Shown here: positions 49,090 to 59,119 of the stretch, in pieces
Numbering within the stretch: the stretch's first letter is position 1
Layout of the letters: every line of letters starts with the position of its first letter
DNA from: Rotaria sp. Silwood1
Taxonomy: Eukaryota > Rotifera > Eurotatoria > Philodinida > Philodinidae
Assembly: GCA_905250075.1 (NCBI GenBank)
Contig: CAJNOP010000025.1
Location: 131,669-195,668, forward strand
Direction: 5' to 3'
Length of the DNA: 64,000 nt
Notes under the pieces: generated by a model
What the model was told of the DNA's origin: nothing
The model's input: the letters and a program-made list of their open reading frames with translations, nothing else
Databases searched by the model: none
Position numbers and translations under genes: made by a program

Positions 49090-49665
49090 CAAAAATTTGA
49101 AAATGTTAAGTTCGATTCATACTTTGGAGTATTTTCCGAATATGACTTTACAGTATTTGTGGGTCTTCCGGTTTAAGAGTTATAAATCGACCTTTTCAAG
49201 ACCTGTAAATTGAGTTTTGAACGAACGTCAGCAGACTAAATCATACACAAAGTAGAAGCAAAAATTATTTCAAACACAGCAAATGAAAGAGCAAGCATTT
49301 CCATATAAAATGATGTACTCATAATTAGTTTGATGCAAGTTATATGCCAATCGTAAATGTTTTGGTAAGGAGTACATTAAGTCACTTCAAACTATTTTCT
49401 CGATTTCTATGAAAAATAAATTTGCAAAGTGTGCTCGATCATTCCTGAATGATTGTTCTGAAAGCCTTGATTTTTATATCACTGAATAGAGAACAATCTC
49501 AGCTTTAATTCTTTGGAAAATAAAATATCAATTTTCTCTGTCCTAATTTAATTTTCGTACCTCTAAAAGGTCAACTCATAACTCGTAAACCAAAAGTTCT
49601 AGAAAAATTTTAGTTCAAACTCAATCTTTTTTCAATTTCTCCAACGACTGCAAAATGAATATGCA
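49090..49665. mobile_element. foldback repeat, diverged
   Basis: The left segment around 49170-49215 (GGTTTAAGAGTTATAAATCG then ACCTTTTCAAGACCTGTAAA) pairs in reverse complement with 49550-49600 (TTTTCGTACCTCTAAAAGGT then CAACTCATAACTCGTAAACC). Weaker pairing continues outwards. Ends are approximate. Confidence 0.6.
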
Positions 49666-49839
49666 TTCTGTTGAATTACTTTTCCATAAAATCTTTATTT
49701 GTCAGCTTAAAAAAATGTTCTCGATGAAAATCATGAATGTTTTCTTAATACGAATCAAAATTTATGTAGATTCTATTCTTCATTTGTGCTGTTTTCTCTG
49801 TTGATGTTGGTTATTAGAGCTTTCAAAGAAGATTAGTTG

Positions 49840-50230
49840 TAGCCAATGGCTTTTTTCTTTTATTTGAAACAGCATGTCAACATGCAGTGCTCACTCTTTA
49901 AATTAAGCTTTTTCTATTATCATATGAAACAGCACTTCTATAAATACTTAACCATTTTTTTGACATTTTTTTTCAAGGCATGGAGCTTTTCCTACATTTT
50001 TCCTTCGAAAAAAATAAAATTTTAAAGAAAAGAGAACTGCATTGTGTCATGTGCTGTCAAACAAAAAAGATTAAATGTATAGAATGAAGATCCGGAGAGA
50101 GTTTTGGATTGTCATATGAGCCATGTTTGATCCATGTAAATGAAATATCTTATGAAAACATTATGATATAGAGTTGAAAATTTTACCATATCTTTTTCAC
50201 TACAATGATATCATATCTTGAAAATTCCTT
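49840..50230. repeat. dispersed repeat, inverted copy of 44470-44850
   Basis: This is the partner of the repeat at 44470-44850, with shared blocks around 49925-49980 and 50130-50200. No terminal inverted repeat was recognised within the unit itself. Confidence 0.55.
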
Positions 50231-50373
50231 ACTATTTGAATGTATCTGATCCAAAATGGATTTCAATACGAAAAAGTTTTATTGACAATCAACCATTGAG
50301 ATTTTTATGTTAAGTGTTAATTAAGAAACATGAAGTTCTTCTATTTTTTAGAATTAAAATAACAAAAACTGTA

Positions 50374-50717
50374 CAGAGTGGCCTAAGAGTCACTAGACAG
50401 TTTTGATTACGAATAATTATTGATAGAAACAAGAAAGAGAACTGCAGCTTTCACTGTTGACAAGAAGAAACTTGAGAATAATAAACCATATAAGAAACAT
50501 AATATATTCATAATTTTGTTAGAGGATTTCGAAAAACCGAAGTTTTTGACGTCCTCATAACAATTTAAACTCTGAACTGACCACTTTGTTTCATATTGGG
50601 TTAGTATAAAACTTCTAAAAATTTATGAATATTATGTTTTTTTTTATATGGATCAATGTACTCAAGCCTTTTCTTGTCAACAATGAAGATCACAGTGACT
50701 TTTGGATCACGCTGTCT
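50374..50717. mobile_element. foldback MITE, about 0.34 kb, mariner-like ends
   Basis: Termini CAGAGTGGCCTAAGAGTCAC and, reversed, CAGCGTGATCCAAAAGTCAC follow TA. The inner arm TTGACAAGAAGAAACTTGAG pairs with CTCAAGCCTTTTCTTGTCAA, and CCATATAAGAAACATAATAT with ATATTATGTTTTTTTTTATA. The GTGGCC-type end resembles the MITE at 34322-34574, suggesting related elements. Confidence 0.8.
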
Positions 50718-50810
50718 ATAATTAAATTTTCTTGTATAATATTCAGATTTTACTAGTCCTATTATAGTGACGGAAATGAAAGACTAAAGCAGAATTTGTA
50801 TATATGATCA

Positions 50811-51177
50811 GATAGAGCGTGACATATTTATCAAGCAGATTTTATTTGTTGGAATGGAATTTTACGAGGAAAAAGTTTCCTGTGTTTTCAGACGACTTAC
50901 TTTCTTTGTATTAAGAGGTCGATTTTTGATAACTGAAAAATTGTCAATTTTCTTTTGCTTCTGTCGAATTTCAAAACTATGTTTCTGAAATTTAGCATAA
51001 AAAATTGAATCTAGGAAAATCATTTAAAACAGTTTTGGAATTAGAAGGAAGCAAAAGAAAATATGGACTTTTTTTCAGCAAAACTAGATCATCAGAATAA
51101 ATAAAATTTTTTTCACCGTAGGAATTCATTCTAAAAAAAGACTATACATCCTTGATAAACTTGTCACACTCTATCTA
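50811..51177. mobile_element. foldback repeat, about 0.37 kb
   Basis: Left GATAGAGCGTGACATATTTA and right AAACTTGTCACACTCTATC are reverse complements. Inner matches include TTATCAAGCAG with CATCCTTGATAA, and TTTTCTTTTGCTTCTGTC with GAAGGAAGCAAAAGAAAA. It lies 94 bases after another foldback. Confidence 0.8.
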
Positions 51178-53473
51178 ACTGTTTAAAAAAGTTCTATTTT
51201 ACTCTTCCATCTACGACACCTTAGAGATATTCTATTTATAATTATTTAATAATAGGTTATTACTTTGAATGAAAATTGATATTTAGAAACTAATATAAAA
51301 CGAAAGTTTTTTTTTTTTCTTGTTTATATAGATTAATAATAAAATAATAAAGATAATCTCGTGTATGAATAAGTACGATAGCACGCATGTACGATTTGAT
51401 TGAATTTAAAACTAATTTAATTATTCTATATCAAACTATTTTCCATGAACGTTTATTTAATATCGGCAAAGCAGCTTTATTTTTTTTTTTCTTCTTGTTT
51501 CTTATTGAAGATAAAAATTTTCTATCAAATAGTACTAAAGTATTTCAAATGCTTGAAGTGGAAATTTATTTTAAATATTCAACTATTTTGAATTAAAGTT
51601 TATTGTTTCTTCAATCATTTTTTTTATAGATCATTGAGAATATGAATAAAAGAAGGAAGAAAAAAAAAAGAATGCGTCTTTCACATTAAATCAGCTCTAC
51701 GGTCATTGCTTTCGTTTCGATAATAATAAGTTCTCTTGTTCATTTTCAAATCTATTCATTCTATTTCTTTGCACTTATATACGCCTTTTTCCTTTTTCCA
51801 TGTCAATTTCTTCTTTTAAAGCTGTTTCCGATCAGGTAGACCAATGACAGCTTGTCATACAAGTTATCACTGAAGAAAAAGAACTAACTTAAATAATTCT
51901 ATATATTGCAAAACTAACATTTACGTTAAAAAAAATATGTCAACATTTAGATTAATTTTTTTTTCTATTATAATCGCATTTTATCTGTCATTCAAAAAGA
52001 AAAACAAAACAAAGACTTTTATTCATCAAAGATAAAATTTCCTATTTGATGTAAGTAATAGCTTAAGGCTAATCATGTATTTTCTCAATTGTTCGTTTAC
52101 ATTATTTTACAAAAGTATATTCAATTGGAAAATAAAGGATGCGTGACATATAGAAAGATAAATAGCTAAATAAATAGATCATAAATAAAAATAAAAAAGA
52201 GAGAATCAAAGACTGCAAAAAAAAAAACAACAACAACAGACTTTTTCAATAGAAATAAAGATAAATGCCAAAAATAACTACTTAATATGTTCAATTACTT
52301 ATTTATTCATTTATGCATAGAATGACATTATATATCTATTATCTCGAAACCTGTATAAGTCGAAACAAATAATGTTTTTTCTGACAAATATGAAGCCATA
52401 TATAAAGCAAGAAAAAAAAAATATTTAGCTATTTTATTAATGAGGTTAACGATAAAATCATCCGGCTATCTTATCTACATACGTTTGGCATTTATAGCCG
52501 CAAAAAAAAGAAAAAAAACAAAAATCAATGATATGAATACTAATCATGTTGAAAGAAGGAACTTTTACACCTCAATATTTGACATCTAGTGCATTTGAGT
52601 TTTTTCTGGTCGATCGAAAAAAGAAAAGAGATGCATTGTTTCCCTACAGCTAATATCTCAACATTAGAAATTCAATGGAAAAGAGGAAGAGCAATGAGAA
52701 AAGAGGATAGAGAGAAAGAGAGAACGTGAGAAGGAGCAAAAAAAAGTCTTTAGATGCTCTTCTTTGTGATTGCTTTTTCCACTTACCATCGACAACCGAC
52801 TAAGACTCTTGAGCTTTGCTCTTACGCCTTAACAGCTATATATATAGGCACACACATATCACTCCTTCTAACACATTTGTCAACGATTTACAACAAGTAT
52901 TTCAAGAACATAAGCGTTCACGCAAACAACACATGATGGCACCAGGTAGGTGGATAGAACATACACACACATTAATATAACTAAGTATAATCAAGATATA
53001 ATTCGCTTGAAGAAATGTTTATTTATGTTCATTCGTATAGCTCTTTTCTTTTTCTTCGTTGTAGTCATTATTGAACTATTCGAATGAATATAATATATCT
53101 AGTCTTGTTTATACATCAAATTCTACGTATTTTATTCTTCATTCATCCTAATGAACATCATCATAAGGCATTAACAGAAATATAAGCAAATAAAAAACAT
53201 CATATAGAATAAAAATTGATACCGAGTTATTAAGATATAATATCTTTCTTGTGCTTCTTATAATATTGATGACAATAATACCGAACGTCTAGTTTTTCTA
53301 TCGACAAAAACTAAAATTGTGTCAAATAATGCTCTTTATTAAAAATAGGGAAAATTAACACAAACGACAGTATGAATGGTAAAAAACGATATATCATGTC
53401 ACTTGAATGAGTTGTTTTATTTTCAAAAGAATTGATAAGACAATCGGTCGGTTTTTTTTCTTTCTTCAATATT

Positions 53474-53474
53474 C

Positions 53475-53506
<32 letters not shown>
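53474..53506. repeat. TA dinucleotide microsatellite
   Basis: An uninterrupted TA run of about 33 bases, the longest of several in the window (others near 16457, 42318, 46556 and 54110). Confidence 0.9.
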
Positions 53507-53509
<3 letters not shown>

Positions 53510-54720
53510 ATTCATATAATTACTTTTTTTTTAGTATTGTACAAGAAAATTTACTTGAGGAATAAAAATTTTCTATCAAGTTTTCATTAGCTTTGTAAAA
53601 ACATGTAAGACAATATATAGCGGACAAATATGATTAACTTCTCGAAAGTCGTTGACAGTTATTTAGTTATTTTTCGATATACCAACTACTATAAAACTGC
53701 TCCCGGGTTTCATGAAAAATAGTAATATGTGTACTTGTCAGATAGATAACGTATGGAGATGAATGCATGGAATAATAGAATGACTGGTAACGATCTCTCA
53801 GTCCGTTCGACGACTAGATCTATTAACAACATGTGTTTACCGACACACTGCTCTGTGCAGTCTCTCTTTTTATGCTCCATTTTTGCGTCCAATTGACATC
53901 CTCATCTCTATTATATTGATAGGCAATGTGATAGATAAACAAAATTTTTTTTGTCTATATTCATCGAACATAACAGTTTTCATTCTACTGGTTACTAGAC
54001 ATACGTAGGTATTGATTGCTTTATCCTGTTATTCTATGACTATATGCATATAACATAGAAAAGATTTCAAAAATAAAACGCATGCATTTCAATCATCATC
54101 CACTAATCGATATATATATATATAGGATCATAGACTTAATACATGTATCCTTTATTTTGTTATTTCTTTTGCTACTATGATTCGTTCTCTATTGAATTCA
54201 AAGTATACTCGAAGCAAATGAAACTTCCCTTCGACGTCAACAACAACAAAATAATAGTTATATAGCAAAAAAACAGAAATGCTAATGTGACAAGTTTTTT
54301 TCTTTCGAGAAGTAGATTGGAATATTTAATATGTATATAATAATAGCAGACATTTAAAAAAAATAATCCGATGAAAGTTCTGTGCTTGCTTTTTTTTGCA
54401 CGTATAGCATCCATAATCTGTTCATTGAATCATCTATGAATGCCTATGCACGTCGCACGATTTAGTCAGTTTCTATCTATTACGACTGATTGGCATTAAG
54501 GGGCAAGCCACTTTCCGGCTCACGCCTCTTTCGTCCTTTTTCGTCTTTCGGAAAAAAGAAAAGAAGAAGAAAAAACTAGTCACATAGACTATATGTCTGT
54601 TGAAGGGCTCATAGGAATAGAAAAGTATATTCGCATACATTCACGTCGTTAACAAACAATAGAATACTATTTGATTACACTTGTAAATGTCGATGCAAAG
54701 ACGGCATGCAACAAAGCAAT

Positions 54721-54750
54721 CTGTTGTTGTTGCTGTTGTTGTTGTTGTTC
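54721..54750. repeat. GTT/CTG-like trinucleotide run
   Basis: Repeats of GTT with two GCT interruptions. On the minus strand this reads as a run of nine Gln in a short frame that has no other sign of coding. Confidence 0.75.
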
Positions 54751-55192
54751 TTTAAACAGAAAAAAAAGAAAGATATGAATGATTTTTGTATAAGGACAAG
54801 AACAGAAAAGATGAGCATTTGTCTCTGTTGAACAAAAACTAGAGACAAAAAAAGAAAGACACAAATGAATTTAATTTGATATGTATGCGATAATGAATTT
54901 ATGTATTTTATTTTCCATAACTTATTAAATAAATATAAAAATATTCAAATAAGTATATATGCGTGATTATCTCCGATCGATCAAAGAAACAAGTCGATCG
55001 ATATTAACTATTCGAAACAAAAAAAAAATTATTTAGAAGAAAAATAATTTAATTGATCGAATATTCATTTAAACAATATTAATCTCATGAAAAAAATATC
55101 AAAGAAATTTTATTTGAAATTTCTAAAATTGCACATAGATGTATATTTTTTTTTCTGTAAAGAATCAATTCATCTTTCCTTCCAACGTGAAA

Positions 55193-56656
55193 ATGTTTGC
55201 CGAGCTCGATTATCCATTATCCAATCCTCATGGATCATCTCATCATTTATCTCGTGTTTTAACTGGTGTATCTTCGCCTGATATTCAACAATATTCATAT
55301 TTTTCTCCAAATCTTAATTGGCGTTATTATTCACTTGATTTTTTTCTTAATAATTTTAATATAATGCCTAATAACGATTCAACATTTCTTAATTCAACTT
55401 TAACAAATTATTCATCAAATTCCCAAGAAAAATTATCATCTGATGATGAAGCACCCGATCATCTTCTTTATCTTATTATTCCGCTTTATTCACTTGTTTT
55501 TGTTATTGGCACAATTGGAAATATTTTAGTTATATTAACTGTCTTTACAGTTAAACAAATGCGTAATACAACAAATGCACTTATATTACATTTAGCTATT
55601 GCAAACCTATCATTTGTACTTATGTGTATACCACATACAATATATGTATATGTTGTTCATTCATATTATTTTCCAAGACTTTTATGTAAATTAGCAAATA
55701 CATTAATGTATTTAAGTGCGTATGTTAGTATTTATATCCTTGTATTAATGTCAATTGATCGATTTCTTGGTGTTGTTTTTGCTGTTAAATCAGTTAAATA
55801 TCGAACGGAACGGAATGCACATTTAGCTGTCATTATTGTTTGGTTAATCGGTATTATTTTTGCTTCACCTAACATGTAAGCAATTTTTTAAGACTTTTTA
55901 AGTACAGAAGGAAATCTTTTCGTCTAATCAATTTGTTTTTCATTTGAATTTAAAATTATACGTATTTTTTTTTTTCAAAGGATCTATTATGATGTATTAC
56001 TTGTTGATTCAAATGCTGATGTTTGGGTATGTTTATTTCGTGGTGATAGTCCTTTTTTAAATACAGCTCGTCGTGTAACAGCTTATTTTTTTGCTTTATT
56101 TGGTCTAATTGTTCCATTAATTGTAATCGCTATACTTTATGGTCTTATTATAAATGTTTTACGTAAAAATTCTAAAGGTAAACAAGTAGCAAAAGGTAAA
56201 AAACGTGTTACAAAAATGGTTTCAGCAGTTATATCATCATTTGTTATATGTTGGACACCAATGCAAATATATCTATTATATACACATCATAATCAAGTAA
56301 CAATATTATTTGCTATTGTTGCTCAAAGTCTTGTTTATATATCTTCATGTGTTAATCCAATATTATATGCATTTTTATCTGAACCATTTCGTAAAACATT
56401 TAAACAATTTTTAACATGTTCAAATGTATTATCAAATCATTTAACTACACAAAATAGTAATGAAACAGGTACCACAACAAAAACATATTGTGTTGTACAA
56501 CGACAACGGCAACGACAAACAAACAAATCATTGCAATTAAAACCAAATATAAATAATCATCATCGCATAAAAACTGAGAATAATTCAATAACAACATCAT
56601 CCGAACCAGTTAAATATGATCTTGTATCCAATACATATACGACTAGTTTAAATTAA
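55193..56656 (+). CDS. allatostatin-A/galanin-type peptide receptor GPCR
   Basis: Exons 55193-55875 and 55981-56656 join over a 105-nt intron at the end of TM4 (AT|G), giving 452 aa. The extracellular N-terminus of about 88 residues has NxS/T sites at N61, N67 and N72. Seven helices follow: TM1 with GN (N110), TM2 LHLAIANLSFVL, Cys165 before TM3, TM3 ending SIDRF (DRY variant, R190), TM6 FVICWTP and TM7 NPILYAF, then a long Ser/Thr/Asn/Gln-rich tail. MRNTTNALILHLAIANLSFV, the TM3 stretch LVLMSIDRFLGVV and the RTERNAHLAV loop match the insect allatostatin-A and vertebrate galanin receptor group (rhodopsin class, Gi-coupled in known members). The ligand is not certain. Position 2.50 of TM2, normally Asp, is Asn138. 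The start is the Met at 55193; an upstream in-frame ATG at 55139 lies in T-rich leader. AATAAA at 56745-56750. Confidence 0.93.
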
Positions 56657-56759
56657 AACACAGACAAGAAACTATGTTTTCTGTGGTGCTTTAATATCTT
56701 ATTGTCAATTTTTTCGTTCTTTTTCTTTGTTTAAAGTCAATATAAATAAAGAAGTATTG

Positions 56760-57240
56760 TGTATTGTAAATATGCTTATCCGATAATAGAGAAAATCGAT
56801 TGTTAAATTTACAGATATAATTATATATTGAAAATTCTTGATTTTCATTTTTTTTCAAGTATGTGTGTACATGCGTATGAATCAGTACAGAAGTTGTTTC
56901 ATAAGAACTTTTGGCACTATTTTAAATTTAGAATATGCTAAATGACATGGGCTACTTGATAAAACATGCCACTTCATTGAGAACATTGAATGGGATATGA
57001 TACTTCATCATCTGTAGTGTGAATCGAAGCATCATGAGTTGATTTAATCATTTTTGTGTACCCGCGTCAAATGATTCCATTATAGGTCTTGCTTGCCATT
57101 CCGACAAAATCATATAAAAGTTGACTGCATGATGTTTTCATGACTATACAAGATCGTATGAAAATTGTGTGTCATCTTGTATGATTTTATAGGCTTGATC
57201 TTACAGTTATTCATTCAGATTAATCCATCGAGTGGAAAGA
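56760..57240. other. intergenic, no feature
   Basis: Short spacer after the GPCR polyadenylation signal. The region just before 57240 carries repeated AAGATC/GATCTT words that lead into the foldback element. Confidence 0.4.
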
Positions 57241-57580
57241 TCTTAAAAGATCGTACCTCTGCTTGTGTCTAATCTTACAAGATCAGACGGGAATCATACG
57301 AAACATCGTGGTGTCTCTGAACCTACATCAAGTCTTTATATACAACTCTTGCAAGACCATATTAACTTATGGTGCGAAAGACTTGGCACAAAATTTACAA
57401 CAAAATAAATTCATTTTGCTGTAGATTTTGTGTCAAAACTTTTGGACCATCAATAATCGGTACGATCTTGAAAGAATCGTGCATCAAGACTTGATCCAAG
57501 TTTTGCAGACACCACGATTTCTTGGTCGATTTCCGTCTGATAATACAAGATCATATTAGATCAGAGGTGCGATCTTATCA
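57241..57580. mobile_element. foldback repeat, about 0.34 kb
   Basis: Left AAGATCGTACCTCTGCTTG pairs with right GATCAGAGGTGCGATCTT; left ATCGTGGTGTCTCTGAAC with GTTTTGCAGACACCACGAT; left CTTGGCACAAAATTTACAAC with GTAGATTTTGTGTCAAAAC around a centre near 57405. Arms are about 150 bp. Confidence 0.82.
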
Positions 57581-59115
57581 TCTGATTGTTTGACCTGGGA
57601 TGATGATTTTTCGTACGAAACATCAATGAGTGTAAATTATGATATATAAATATTCTAACAGCTTCAGCTTTCACATGTATCCTATATTAATATTATTCTA
57701 TGACAGCTGACGAAACTCTGTCGTACTTTCGCAAATGGTGAAATTCTGGAATCCTATCTGAGTAGAGATTATTTTAGTTCATAAGAATATGAACAATAAA
57801 ATTATTCGTTAGGTATAGCGTGATTTTTTGACTTCTATTTCTTTTTATTGATTATTAAGGCTAATAATTAGCTAAACTTGCTATTTCTAATTATATTAAC
57901 TTTCGGTTATACATTCTTGTTTCGATAAATGCATGAAATTTGTTGATACAGCTTAACTCAATATGCTTTCTGTGTTGCTAAATATACTGCTTTGATTTGA
58001 TCCATATCAATGCGATGATAGAACTTGAGGATCTCATCTAAATTAAAGTCTATACCAAAACTACAAATGATCAATCTTTATACTATTATAAATGTCTTGA
58101 CAGCAATATTAGAATATGATGTTAGATGGCGTCAGCTTTCAGGTATTATCTTTTTCTTCCTATCATCGTTGTGACATCATCATACATATGTATTCCATCT
58201 ATATCTTCTTTCGTTCTGCTGTCATGCTTGAATAGGTATATGTTCTCTGTTCTAGAAGGTTCCAGTGTATTCATTTTCTCCCTCTATTCATCTTGTATGT
58301 TCTCACTAATACTCTCATGTGAGTTCTGGAATTCCTAGTACCTTCCACGACATTCCTTTTGGTCCGAACCCATGTATATATATACCCCGCCGCTCGCATC
58401 AATAAAATTGATTGTACATACACGTTAAAATAAAATTCTCTAACTACAAGTGGTTAATGGTTAACTACCTTTTCACAATGACTAGAGATAAAGTCATACA
58501 GGCGGCATAAATGAAACTTCAATAGAATAAGCAATATTTATTGCTGTCAACACTATAGAAATGAAAGTATTTTAGTTCATTCACTTATATACAAACACCT
58601 CGCTTGCAATGACATTTTGTTTAACAAAATACTCTTACTTCTTTACATGAACATGTTTTGTAGTACAGTTGACTTAACAATCGCATGTGCAACTGATTGT
58701 TGAATCCAATTCAAACATTACTATTTTTGCTAGATTATGACGCATACATCTATATTTACAACGCTTGTCGATACAACCGCTATGATTTAAATTTTCTTTT
58801 CTTTCATTCTACTCCACTTTTATCAAAACAAGTGAGTCCATGAGTTTATCTCTAGTCGGATTCTAGTTTTGTCTAAGCAAAAACTAAGTTCGAATTCCAA
58901 TTTTCCCGCAAAATATGCATAGCATAAAATTTTTCTAAAATAATCTCTTCAGTTGATCTCAATGATCCAAAAATTGTCTTTGTTGACAATATCAATAAAC
59001 ATTGAGTGAATCTAGTTAAATTTTATTCATATTGATTATGACTCTTGTTAAAACTTCTAATAAAAAAATATTCAATAACTATGTATATGTTTCTAAAACA
59101 TAATGTTCATCACAT
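57581..59115. other. intergenic, no gene seen
   Basis: The open frame at 58126-58338 is Ser/Leu-rich with no family features. TTTATT at 59022-59027 is a plausible minus-strand polyadenylation signal for the cellulase gene. Confidence 0.4.
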
Positions 59116-59119
59116 GGAT

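Larger units (their letters stand above)
51180..55190. other. gene-poor stretch upstream of the GPCR
   Basis: This stretch has low-complexity runs: poly-A/T, a TA run at 53474-53506, and GTT repeats at 54721-54750. No protein or RNA gene was recognised. Confidence 0.4.

Noticed and set aside
54667..54864. minus-strand frame with nine consecutive Gln
   Set aside because: The Gln run is a GTT/CTG-type microsatellite; the rest of the frame has no features.
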